In this document: one piece after another, positions 1 through 9,971 of the stretch
Layout: each line of letters begins with the position of its first letter
How positions within the stretch are numbered: position 1 is the stretch's first letter
NCBI GenBank assembly: GCA_011037195.1
Contig: JAAEAF010000242.1
Span: 124,001-188,000, forward strand
Reading direction: 5' to 3'
DNA from: Triatoma infestans
Lineage: Eukaryota > Arthropoda > Insecta > Hemiptera > Reduviidae
DNA length: 64,000 nt
Made by a program: the position numbers and the translations under genes
The notes under the pieces: model-generated
The model's input: the letters and a program-made list of their open reading frames with translations, nothing else
Told to the model about the DNA's origin: nothing
The model's database searches: none

Positions 1-83
1 TCTAGAAAGAGATAGAGGAGTGCGCCGCCAGCGCTTCCTAGCGGCCACTAGGAGAACTTGAGGTTCCTACTTCCTCTTCTAGA
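1..83. repeat. Short imperfect inverted repeat at the window edge
   Basis: TCTAGAAAGAGATAGAGGAG at the start pairs imperfectly with CTTCCTCTTCTAGA ending at 83, with an inner pair CTTCCTAG/CTAGGAG. It could be a small foldback or chance; it is cut by the edge. Confidence 0.3.
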
Positions 84-102
84 TGGCACCACTGGCTGCG
101 TT

Positions 103-2891
103 ACAATACATTAGCAGAAAGGTTCATCGATATATATCGTATATCTGAAATAAAACTTAATAGCTCTCAACGTTTAAAAGTAACTGGATACAGTGTTATA
201 GGAACGATAGGAATAATAGAACAGTCGCGATAGCCATTAAAGGTAACATGAAGCATAAACAGGTAAACTTACCGAATTGTAACAGTATTGAAGCCGTAGG
301 TGCTAAAATTTATATAGATGTGTTACTATAATATCTTATAGAATGCCTCTAAAACGAATCTGCTCTAATGAAATTGTAAATTTATTATCAGTCCATAGTT
401 GTGTTATTATATTGGGTGATTTTAATGTTAAACATCTCGCCTGGAATATTGTCACACAAATAATGCCGCTGGCGAAATACTTCTAGACTTGTCGTTGCAA
501 CTAAACTTTGCTATCGTTACCCCAGACACTCCTACATACTATCCTCCTGGGCAGAGACACCCTACTACCATTGATTTTGCTTTAATTAAAAATTTCCAAA
601 AATTCCTCACCTATTAGTGCTCCTCTTCTGAGTTCTGATCATAACCCTGTCATAAGCACTCTCCATTACACTGCCTAAATCTCTCTTCCATTTTCACTTA
701 AGTACAATTCTACTAAAGCAGACTGGCCGAAATATAAACAATTTATAAACAATAACATAGATCTTTGCAGGCAAATCCCTGATACTGCTTCACTGGAAAA
801 AGCCACTTCTGATTTTAATAAATAAATCATTAAGGATTTATGTATTCTAAAAATTAGCTCCTTTCCATCTTTATAACGATATACCCCAATACATAAAAAT
901 TCACAATAAACTAAATAATTATTTTTCGGCATCTCTACCAAAAATATAGATATCCAGAATACAAGAAACTTCTAAATAGTTTTCAAATAACAATACATAG
1001 ACACATTAGCAACTGAAGTAATAAGAAATGGCAAAAGTTCTATCACATCTCGATAACTCTCAGTCTTCTTTCTGGAAGACAATAAAATACTTTAACATTC
1101 CTCATGGTCCCACTATTCTTCACTTACTTATAATATCCAAATTTATAGCTCTGACCTGAAAAAAACTAATATCACGGCCAGTTATTTTCAATCTGTGTAT
1201 TTATTAACATCAAATTTAGGTATCGCTTCTCATTCTAACAGAATGACACAAGTAGTGAATACACATTTACTTAATAGTTCCCTGTTACTGACTGCATTTA
1301 AACCACACCTAAAGAAGTTTCCACTATCATACACTCAAGAAGAAATGAAACTAGTCCTGGACTTGACGGTATAATTAACATATACTAAAACATCTACCTC
1401 ATAAAGGTTTAGTTCAAATAACTAAGCTATTTAATAGTATGTTCTTATTAAGCTACTTCTCTGATAAATGGAAGAGATCAAAAACAATACTTCCCCGAAA
1501 ACCTGGCCAATCTGTCTGCTCTCCTCATAATTATCGATCTATCAGCCTTCTCAGTGCCCTCAGCAAATTTTTGCAAAACTTATCCTTCAGATATATGCAC
1601 TTTCTAAAATCCAACAACATTTTAATAAATGAATAGTTTGGTTTTAGACCGTTACTATCCACAGAGTTGCAACTCACCAGAATAATAGATTACATCACTG
1701 CCAATTTCCATAGTAAAAAGCAGACAGGCATGGTACTAAATAGATATTGAAAAGGCTTTCGACACTGTGTGGCACTATCGTCTATTTGACCGTCTAGTCG
1801 AGTACAACTTCCCTCCATATCTCCTAAAATGAATCCGTTCCTACCTTTCCAATAGAAAATCCTCTGTCTCCATAAACTCCGCCTTATCTTCACCTATTCC
1901 GTCTTTGGCGGAATACCCCAAGGCTCTATTCTTGGCCCTGCTTTATTCATTACCTATCTTAACTCTATCCCTAAAACCGAAAATGTCAACCTTGCCTTAT
2001 GCGCTGATATCTTGCACTGTATTCTACCTCATTTAGGACTGTACAATAGCCAATAGATTAACTGAAGGACTCAAAAAGATCTCAAAATACTGCCAAAAAT
2101 GGAAACTTCGCATCAACAATGACAAGACTGAAGCCTAAACGCTGACCGTACATTACACGTTATGTCACAGCTAACGGAATTACTGTACCTTGGTTCAATA
2201 GCATCAAATACTTAGGCACATTACTTGACACCAAACTTAACTTTACAGCACACATAACTGACAGAGTAAATACCAGTAAAAAAGCAATTAGGCTCCTTTT
2301 TCAATTTCTATCCCGAAAATCAATATTGTCTACCAGAAATAAACTGATCCTCTAAAAAGTCGTCATCCGTCCAATGCTAACATATACCAGTGCTGCTTGG
2401 AGTTCCACCTGCAAATCTAACCTCTCCAAATTCCAGATTACCCCGAAGAAATTCCTACGTTTTGCCACAAACTCACCTCCGCTATACCTGTGTTCCCCAT
2501 CTTCATGACACCACGGACTACCACTACTATTACTGACTTTATTAAACTAAGACTGAACAAACTACTCGCCATTGTCAGAACGCACCCTAATCTTGTCTGC
2601 CAATCCATTGCTGACTATGATTCTTCATGGACTTACCGTCATTAAAGAATAAAACATATACTTAATGCATAAAATTTAATCTCTCCAATATTTAATTTTT
2701 TTTACACTTTATTTTTCAAATGTCATGGGGTTTTTAATCAACTTTTTCCCCCGCTGGTAGTTATATAGTGAATGTATATATTATATCTGTTAGCTATAGG
2801 AAGGGTGTAATATAATTATATATTTAACTTCCAAATAATCTGTGTAAATTTGTATATATATTGGAAAATAAATGTTTATCTATCTATCTAC
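103..2891 (+). mobile_element. Jockey-like LINE, 5'-truncated and decayed
   Basis: A non-LTR retrotransposon polyprotein broken by many stops. Endonuclease: LGDFNVKHLAW (about 411), FAIVTPDTPTYYPPG (about 511), LSSDHNPVIST (about 631). Reverse transcriptase: ETSPGLDG (about 1345), NYRSISLLSALSKF (about 1530), FGFRPLLST, DIEKAFDTVWHYRLF (about 1743), then a damaged YADD box near 2000 and KYLGT near 2205. The Leu-Leu-Ser-Ala and SDHNPV style fits the Jockey clade. The 3' end is AATAAATGTTT plus (ATCT)n at 2877-2891. A 5' piece of a close relative lies inverted at 41362-42440. Confidence 0.85.
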
Positions 2892-3210
2892 TCACCGCTA
2901 GGGGTTTCCTATCCCCTATGTGTTCTACATTCTACTCTTGAGGTTCTACATTCCACGAATGTGTATGACGTAATCCTAGTGATCAGCGATGGCGTGTGGG
3001 GGTTAAAAACACATGAAAATAAGTATTTACGTAGCCATGAGCGCCCAGTCTCATTTTAGGGATGTTTTGTTAGGGATTCTATTGGTATGCGCGTAAATTT
3101 CTGATTAAATGGTACAAAGTACTTTTATGCAGACATCACGTTTTTAGGCGCGCGTAGGTCTTGGTTGAGGCCAACGGGTCTTCTCCAGTTAAGTGTGGGA
3201 AGCCCCCAGG

Positions 3211-3239
3211 GTGAATAGGAGGCTTCACCTCCTATTCAC
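3211..3239. repeat. Perfect 12-bp hairpin
   Basis: GTGAATAGGAGG, loop CTTCA, CCTCCTATTCAC. No T-run follows. It sits inside the large inverted-repeat unit. Confidence 0.6.
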
Positions 3240-3929
3240 CAAGACGGTCCGAGCGCAGCATTTAGTATTACTGAATCCTTCATAAGGTGCCGGCCCAGTT
3301 TCGCCCCTAAACTTGGCGGCTCTAAACCTGGACGTCGATAAAAGTCCCCACTGGAACGAGTGAACCCGCTGGTCATATATGGCGGTGTCCCCAGATGAAA
3401 TCTCAGAAATACATCCTCATAAAACAGGGTGTCAAGGGTACCGCGCCGTTGCGGTTTGCAGCCACGGGGTAACACAGGCTGTACTATAACGGCCCCTTCC
3501 TGAAACTGGGTCGCATTAAGCATTAATAATGGCCTCGTTGTTTCATGCCGGTTTCTGACACAGTTCGACTTAAGAGATGCCTAGCAGTACAGCTGTAGTT
3601 CTCGATTGGAATGCGTTTATGTTTCGATTCGGAACGCGCATAGGTTACGGTTGGAGCGCGCAATATAGTTTGTGCGACTATATTTAAGGCTAATCAGAAC
3701 GCGCTAAGTTTTCTGTTGTTAAGTTCGGAAGCGCGCGCAAAAGGTATGTGTTGTATGCAATTACTTGGGGAGGGGGGTAGTGACACCACGGATTACCACA
3801 GTTCAGTTCTCCATGCACTTCGTCAGGACAGTCTCAATACACGTATACCATAGAACTACCATTTTCAGACAAGGAGAAAGACAGTATAAAAACTAGGGTC
3901 ACTGTCCCTAGTTAATTGGCGTGAGCAGT

Positions 3930-4171
3930 GAGTAGGAAGGCCTTCTCAGTGGTAGCGCGCGTGCTGGCAACGTGGAGGTCCCGGGTTGGAATTCATCATG
4001 TTGCCCTTAGATTTTCTCTTCCTAGGAGCCTCTACAGCTCACTATCCGGTGATGGGCAGTGTTGCCTTTAGCTGGAGAACACTGCTCCGAGACCGGCTAT
4101 GCAGTGAGAAAGCATAATAGATCTTTCCGGTCGCAGTGCAATAATGCCCTATAACAATCTAATCTAATCTA
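3930..4171 (+). mobile_element. tRNA-derived SINE, full length, AATCT tail
   Basis: The head carries CTCAGTGGTAGCGCGC (A box) and GGTCCCGGGTTGGAATTC (altered B box). The body CTCTACAGCTCACTATCCGG is that of the other SINEs here. The tail is AATCTAATCTAATCT instead of oligo-A. The paralogue at 44530-44676 lacks about 115 bp of the body. Confidence 0.75.
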
Positions 4172-5213
4172 AGCAGGGAAGGCAAGTGGAGTCGCATGGC
4201 ACATTATGCCCATGAAGTGCACAGGGCAAAAAAAGTCTCCTGGGAAAGGTAACGAACAAGGCGAGGACGGAAGGGGCGAGGACGCGAGGTTAGAAGGGTC
4301 TAACCTGAAATAACGTGAAAAACGTGAGCTTGTGAGTCGCTTGCTAATGTTCGATTAATCCGGTATCGCAAAACCGATCCGCCGATATTAGTTCCTCAAT
4401 TGAGAGTTTGCACTCCCGGCTCAATATATATATTTATTTCCACATGTTACTAGCCCCCACACCCAATCGCTGATCACTAATATCACATCATACACATTTG
4501 TAGAATGTAGAACCTCATGAGTAGAATATAGGACCCCTAGAGTATAGGGAACTATTGGCGATAACTGAGAATGTTCTAACAATTAGCCTTAGAGCCTTTG
4601 CATAAGTGACTGGAGAAAAACTTTGTGCTCTACTCAGTGGAGATGCCGTGACTCTTCAGTTCGCTATCGGAAGTGGTAACTGCTTCATAACTCTCGAAGC
4701 AACGTAAACTGAATTGCCGAATCAAATTGTTAGATTACATAACAATTATTTTTATTGATAACTACAATACATAATTGGTTTCTTGGCGTTTTAATTTTAA
4801 TTGTTTATTATTCGGTCCGACCTATAACCTAATTAAGTTTAATAATTGCTATAATACAAACTATGCCGTCATTATAATTTCAACGAAACAAATAATGGTA
4901 ATAAGTATGAGAACAAAAAATTACTAATATTAATAATAAAAATTCTGTCAATAATGCATACAATGAATGATAAATTAAAAAAATACATAATATTATCACA
5001 AGGTCTCATCGAACATTTATATGCAGGAAATAAAGGTCGTAAAGTATAAGAAGAGTCTTCTTATAAACAGTTCAGTTCTCAAGGAGCCAGCCATTCTGTT
5101 TGTTATCATATAGTTAAGAAGTTCAGTTACTGTCATATACCTATTGTCTTGTATATCTTCAAAAAGAAATTAAATTTGATTTTGTAAGTTTTTTTTTTTA
5201 TATATTTGTTATT
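4172..5213. other. Block A1, noncoding
   Basis: No gene. Aligns with 44677-46366 of block A2. The Tigger element of A2 is missing here: its TA target is seen once, at 4772-4773. Confidence 0.7.
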
Positions 5214-5302
5214 ATGGAAGATTCTTCTCGACCGTTACTTATATGAAGGTTAAGGATTGTGAGATTCGGTCTTTTTAAAAAAATAAGAAAACATAAATTC
5301 TT

Positions 5303-5339
5303 GCCAACGTTTCGACAAATATATTGTCTTTTTCAAGGC
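5303..5339 (-). ncRNA. Degenerate hammerhead motif, left arm
   Basis: Minus strand: GCC, TTGAAAA (core CTGANGA with two changes), extra A, stem II GACAA/TTGTC, GAAA, CG, TT, GGC. Stem I GCC/GGC is kept. Probably inactive. Confidence 0.55.
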
Positions 5340-5683
5340 CTACAACATATAAATACAATACGTTCTTTTTTGAAATCAAATTTCAAAAATCAAAATCAGA
5401 AAGTAAAATAAAATAAAATAATAGATTAATTTATAAATTTTTTTTTTTGGTTTACTTACTTAAAAAAACTATTAAATAATCTTCAAAACATATCAAACTT
5501 AAAAACTTATACATCAGTTTTTAAGTTTGATATGTTTGAAGATTATTTAATGTTTTTTTTATTTTTATTTTATGTAAGTAAACCAAAAAAAATTTATAAA
5601 TTAATCTATAATTTTATTTTTTATTACTTTATGATTTTGTTTTTGACTTTCAAAAAAGAACCTATTGTATTTATATGTTGTCG

Positions 5684-5720
5684 GCCTTGAAAAAGACAAT
5701 ATATTTGTCGAAACGTTGGC
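5684..5720 (+). ncRNA. Degenerate hammerhead motif, right arm
   Basis: Inverted twin of the motif at 5303-5339, with the same two core substitutions. The loss therefore predates the making of the inverted pair, or both arms were copied from one template. Confidence 0.55.
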
Positions 5721-5787
5721 AAGAATTTAAGTTTTCTATTTTTAAAAAGACCGAATCTTACAATCCTTTTCCTTCATATTTGTTATT

Positions 5788-6239
5788 TTTATATTTAATT
5801 TTTATAATTTTAAATTTTTTCTAGTTTCTAATCATTAAAGAGTGCTTTAATATTTTCCTAGCCTAACATAAACGGGTTTAAATTAAAAAAAAAAATTATC
5901 ATATATCAATGGAGTACAATCATAATTGCTTTACAATTAGGTATAATAAAATTTGTTCATTAATAAACCAAATGAAATTGTTCGGACTAAATTTAAAATT
6001 TAAATGGATTTAATCAATCATAGCAGTTTTTTCCCCCCCTAGCAACGACATTACGACCTTTTGAATTATATGGTATTCGTCTTAACTCTTTATAATAATA
6101 AAACAAACTTATCTTCATCCAATGGCTACTCAATATTATTTGTCCCTCTTCAATTGCTACTGATAAAAAATCTCTATACATATCTGTAAAAACCTTATGA
6201 CTTTGTACTCTTTATCTCAGCAATAAATACTTCCGCAAA
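5788..6239. other. Block A1, AT-rich noncoding
   Basis: Nothing gene-like seen. Aligns with 46367-46810. Confidence 0.5.
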
Positions 6240-6690
6240 CATCGGAACCATTCTTCCTAAGTACACTCTCATAGTTCCTAGGGAATCGTTTCAATGCCTG
6301 TAGCACCTCAAATTTGTGGTAAAATAGAATATCTTCATTTCGGAAAGGGACATCCAGGTCTTGTATTAAGCACTAAACATATTTCTATATTTGTTATACA
6401 TTGGGCAGTCCATAATTACACATTGTGGGTTTTCCTCTACAATATACTTCATGCAGAGGGGTGACGATCTTTGTCCTGCATGGTTTGCTGTTTTAACCTA
6501 GTGTATGCACCATAATTTTATAAAATAATCCTTTCATATTACTGTTATATATTTTCTGCCATTTTTTAAAGGTATTTTTTCTAATATCAGAGCCTAGTAA
6601 TTTACAGCATATTTCCACTCCAACCACTCCAATATTGCAGTCTCTTTTTAGCAATCATGTTCTTTTCTTTAATTCTGACAGGTTTCAGAA
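6240..6690 (-). mobile_element. LINE polyprotein C-terminus, decayed
   Basis: On the minus strand, one frame reads KKRLQYWSGW, then DRHPSA and EENPQCVIMDCPMYNKYRNMF, the pattern of the C-terminal Cys/His region of R1/I-group LINEs. Frameshifts lie between these blocks. 6240-6478 also occurs in block A2 (about 46800-47065), where homology then stops. Confidence 0.55.
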
Positions 6691-7106
6691 TTCTTCTATC
6701 GTCAGAAAGCTAGTTAATAAAATTGGTGTAGAGACATTAATATCCATTTTTAAGTTTCTAACACTTACTATCTTACTTCTTTTTAAATATTATGTTATAT
6801 ACTCGTACTTTTAATGACATTTAAAATCTCTGAATAAACTTGATAAATCTGACTACAATTAGAAGTTGAAAGGAATTCCAAAAGCGGTCAGAATTAAAAA
6901 AAAAGAATCATGCAATCTCTCAGATAGTGTCCAGATTGCGGAACCAACAACCTACTTTAATAAATATAAACATTGCTTTTTAAATTTCAAGACATATTTG
7001 ATGAAAACTTTTTAAATTCAGTTATCGCGATAAGACTTGAATCTTCCCAAATCAAATAAAAAATTTGAATGTTTTTCTGATTCAAAATATGGCATTCATT
7101 TAATTA
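6691..7106. other. AT-rich intergenic sequence
   Basis: No gene or clear repeat seen. The 13-bp target site of the next element (7094-7106) closes the stretch. Confidence 0.4.
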
Positions 7107-7186
7107 GATGTATCTGTTAGATGGCTGATCGGCCAGGGGGTATCAAAGTAAAACACCAAAAATTTTTGAGTGTTTTTTTATTAATA

Positions 7187-7227
7187 ACCCGACTTTTCGG
7201 CAAACATTGTTTGCTTTCTTCAGGGGC
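7187..7227 (-). ncRNA. Hammerhead ribozyme motif, left arm
   Basis: Minus strand: GCCC, CTGAAGA, extra A, stem II with a mismatch at its base (AGCAAAC/GTTTGCC), GAAA, AG in place of CG, TC, GGGT. Core intact, but stem III is lost. Confidence 0.6.
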
Positions 7228-7388
7228 TATCTTGGAATGGGAAAATTGTGTATGTCTTATCACAACATGTTCAATTATGATTGTGGTTATGAGTGTACTG
7301 ACGAGTGTACAGATGACTGTATGAATGTACTGATGTCATAATTGAACATGTTGTGATAAGACATACAAAATTTTCCCATTCTAAGATA

Positions 7389-7429
7389 GCCTCTGAAGAA
7401 GGCAAACAATGTTTGCCGAAACGTCGGGT
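7389..7429 (+). ncRNA. Hammerhead ribozyme motif, right arm
   Basis: GCCT pairs GGGT (stem I, with two wobbles). Core CTGAAGA (7393-7399), one extra A, stem II GGCAAAC/GTTTGCC with loop AAT, GAAA, CG stem III, TC before the predicted cut at 7425/7426. All core bases are present. The 2-bp stem III suggests it would act as a dimer, as reported for Penelope-like hammerheads. Confidence 0.75.
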
Positions 7430-7551
7430 TATTAATACAAAACATTCACAAATTTTTGGTGTTTTCCTTTGATACCAATCGGTCATCTAACAGATACATC
7501 TGTTCATTTCTAACGGCCAACAATTGCTACAATTTGATATTCATTTAATTA

Positions 7552-8149
7552 TTTTTATTGCAATTCTTCTTATGTATCATCGCAAAAATTGCTTTAAATT
7601 TGGACATTTTTTAGAAAGAAACTATTTACAAAAATATATGGTTTTCTCCCATAATGAAGCAACAAATAATTTGGCATTTTTAATTATTTATTTAAACCTA
7701 TTAAGCTGAAAATTTTTAAATATTCCAATAAGACAACGTTTATCGAAATAATTTATTATTATTATTCAATTCCATAATATATTTCCGGTAAACCAGATTT
7801 TCATCAATCTCGGAATGTTGGCTAAATTCTTATTAATATGATATAGTCGATAATATCAATTATTTTCTTGAAATGACAATTTAGATTTTAGAGGAATGTC
7901 TATGTTACCCATCCTCAGATGGAAAAAAGGTATTAAATAAAAGCTGTAGCTCTCTCTATAAACAGTTTAGGTATATAGCAAGTTTAAAAGAAAATTATTG
8001 TTGGTATAGTTTGCGAGAAAATAGTAAAAAAATTAGAAAATCTATTGTAAGTGAAACATCGTTGTTGAAGTTTAGGGACCTACATCCAACTTTAGGTCTC
8101 TTTCATCATATGTATTAATACGACTTCCTAAATTCTTTGGTCTGTTTTT
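7552..8149. other. AT-rich intergenic sequence
   Basis: No gene seen. The left end of the Ty3/gypsy remnant fades out near 8100-8160, where its protease frame loses similarity. Confidence 0.4.
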
Positions 8150-8225
8150 GGTTATTTCTATCAGGTGGTATCACTGATATCGCAGCACCTGTATCTATTA
8201 AGAAATATTGTTTAGACCGCTTATC
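8150..8225 (-). pseudogene. Retropepsin fragment (protease start)
   Basis: Minus strand reads KQYFLIDTGAAISVIP. DTG is the catalytic triad of retroviral-type aspartic proteases. The second half of the domain is missing or unreadable. Confidence 0.7.
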
Positions 8226-8415
8226 TATAATGAAAAGGCGGCGTTGAGTAGTAGCGGCACCGGTTACCGCCACTTCCGGTCCGCTTCTTAGTTTCCCTGC
8301 GTCTTCTCTGTCCTATCCTGTTCTCTTCCCCAAGCATAAGGTTGTTGCATTCCTTTGTTTTTTCCTTAAATTTGAAATGATAGTAACAGAGCCAGTTTGG
8401 GTTATTGCTTTTTCT

Positions 8416-9093
8416 TTAAATCCTACGAGAACGATGAGTGCTTGCATCTCTACTACGATCACGGTGACATTTGCATTCTCTTAAATCTCTCGTGGCCAGG
8501 GCAGCAATCCGTTCAGTTAACCTCTGAATCTTTTCTTCGAGTCCTCTTTCAGTAGAAACAGCATATATACTATCGGGACGCTCGACCTCATGGATCTTTT
8601 CGGCAACTTCTGCTAATTTAACAACACATGTATGCCCAGTAGAAAGTAGGATTGCCTAAGAAATGATTGGAAGAGAACGAAGCCATAAAGTCTTAGCAAC
8701 ATCCATGGCGATTGTGTCGCCTGCCATCTGTTTCATTTGTCTAAGGAGTTGTGAAGGTTTTTCATTACCTAGTTGTTGGCCCTCTAATAATTATTGAATT
8801 CTTCTGTTCTCAGACTCGGCATAAGTATTTATTAGTCTTATTCTCAAATCTTCATAAGGTGTGTTACTAGGGTGCTTCACAATGTCCGCTACTTGTTGTA
8901 GGACATCGAATTCTAATTGTGGTATTATGGTTTGAAATTTAGTTAAACTATTGGTTATACCACACCTGGTAAAAACTGCATCCAATTGGCAAATCCATAA
9001 TTCCGGGTCCGGTTTCCAAAAAGGTGGTATTTTGGTATTTGTTGAAAAAGCTACAATCTCTTCTTTCTGGTCTTCTTTTTTGTGTACACCCAT
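8416..9093 (-). pseudogene. Gag of the CsRn1-like element, two in-frame stops
   Basis: Begins MGVHKKEDQKEE with the conserved block IPPFWKPDPELWICQLDAVF, followed by a helical capsid-like region. One frame runs the full length with stops after ENRRIQ (about 8788) and after LRSLPIIS (about 8660). It ends in a basic tail (CKCHRDRSRDASTHRSRR). Gag forms the particle that packages element RNA. The usual start of a zinc-knuckle-like block (LCYYHFKF) is read in a shifted frame downstream. Confidence 0.75.
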
Positions 9094-9572
9094 GATTGCT
9101 TAAGGTAAGGAGAATGAATTTAATAACAGACAAAATAATTTACCTTAATGAAATAAGATAAAAAAAAATAAACTGAATAATTCTACTAAAAATATATAAA
9201 AAAAACTATTTAGCTTAAACAAAGTATTTATGATATCTGTTTTTCATTATTTATTAATTATACTATTTATGCTATTACTTAATTGCGTGCTTGTTAAAAC
9301 GTAATAAAAAATCAAAATAGTACCATAAACCACTATTAATAAAAAATATTTCTTGTTCTTAAGAAGGAACTAAAATGATAAAAATTTAAATACAATTTAA
9401 AAACTCAAAAATAATTCTTTAGTAATAACAGCCTAAATGAAAAGTTAGAAAAACTTTATTATAAAACAAACTCAAAAAAATAGAAAGTAGTAATTCTTTA
9501 GTACTAAGGTTTAATTTATTAACGATAAATACAAATGCCTAATTAAATGAAATATCAAAGCCTAAATAAATA

Positions 9573-9592
9573 AAATTACGTCGGGGTCACCA
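9573..9592 (-). promoter_or_regulatory. Primer-binding site, tRNA-Trp type
   Basis: TGGTGACCCCGACGTAATTT on the minus strand. It is complementary to the 3' end of eukaryotic tRNA-Trp with CCA (from knowledge of CsRn1-type elements). Confidence 0.75.
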
Positions 9593-9598
9593 CTTCAA

Positions 9599-9971
9599 TG
9601 GTTATGTAATGGTAATGTAATGGTAATTAAAATTGATACTTTAGGCAATACTCGTTTATTGTACAAAAAGTTACAAGTCACTTGGTATTTTGAGTTTCTG
9701 AGATATAATAATTTATTAACTGGCCAGTTTAATTATTGAAATATAGCGAGCTCGCTTACCTTACAATTTAAACTAGTGCCCACTCAAACTTACACAATGT
9801 CTTTTTGTTTGTACAACTTATTTCCAAAAGAAAAACTCTAGAGCACACACACTAGGCAGCCATTTTTTCTACAAAAGTCTCATTCCCTTTAGGGCATTGT
9901 AACTGACATGAATAATCGATTCTTCCATCAATGTACAAGCAGTTATTTATTCGGTGGTAGCTCCCGCTACA
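9599..9971 (-). repeat. 5' LTR (373 bp)
   Basis: Minus-strand start TGTAGCGGGAGCTACCACCG at 9971 and end CA at 9600-9599, six bases before the primer site. The right edge coincides with the point where identity to 48839 begins. Confidence 0.75.

Larger units (their letters stand above)
2892..4575. repeat. Large inverted-repeat unit, GC-richer interior (block A1 left)
   Basis: About 130 bp at 2892-3027 is repeated inverted at about 4433-4575, sharing GTGATCAGCGAT, GAGGTTCTACATTC and TACATTCTACTC. The interior is richer in GC than its surroundings and includes a SINE. The reading frame at 3236-3523 (minus) shows no known protein. It could be a large MITE-like foldback; no target-site duplication was found. 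Confidence 0.55.
5214..5775 (-). mobile_element. Hammerhead foldback element, family B (Penelope-like, non-autonomous)
   Basis: Arms 5243-5507 and 5516-5775 are inverted copies around an 8-nt centre. A single 29-bp tail (5214-5242, GGAAGATTCTTCTCGACCGT) lies on the left. A 12-bp duplication ATATTTGTTATT flanks the insert (5202-5213, 5776-5787), and the same 12 bp occur once, empty, at 46355-46366 in block A2. Each arm carries a hammerhead-like motif pointing outward. Family knowledge: Penelope-like elements have terminal repeats that may be inverted, a short extra tail on one side, and hammerheads in those repeats. No coding capacity. Confidence 0.82.
7107..7538 (+). mobile_element. Hammerhead foldback element, family A (Penelope-like, non-autonomous)
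   Basis: Arms 7107-7280 and 7336-7502 are inverted copies around a 55-nt centre. A 36-bp tail at 7503-7538 begins TGTTCATTTCTAACGGCCAA. A 13-bp duplication ATTCATTTAATTA flanks it (7094-7106, 7539-7551). Each arm holds a hammerhead pointing outward. The tail core TAACGGCCAACA recurs in the element at 33899-34429, which defines the family. Confidence 0.83.
8150..9971 (-). mobile_element. Ty3/gypsy LTR element, CsRn1-like, truncated
   Basis: Reading the minus strand: LTR 9971-9599 (TG...CA ends), primer site 9592-9573, gag 9093-8416, and the start of a protease with the DTG box near 8195-8181. RT, RNase H, integrase and the 3' LTR are absent. A tRNA-Trp primer site together with this Gag type is known from the CsRn1/Kabuki group. 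The element breaks exactly at the edge of paralogy with block B2, whose equivalent site (48838/48839) is empty. Confidence 0.82.

Noticed and set aside
3236..3523. 95-codon open frame, minus strand
   Set aside because: No family motif, and it lies in a GC-rich repeat where open frames occur by chance.
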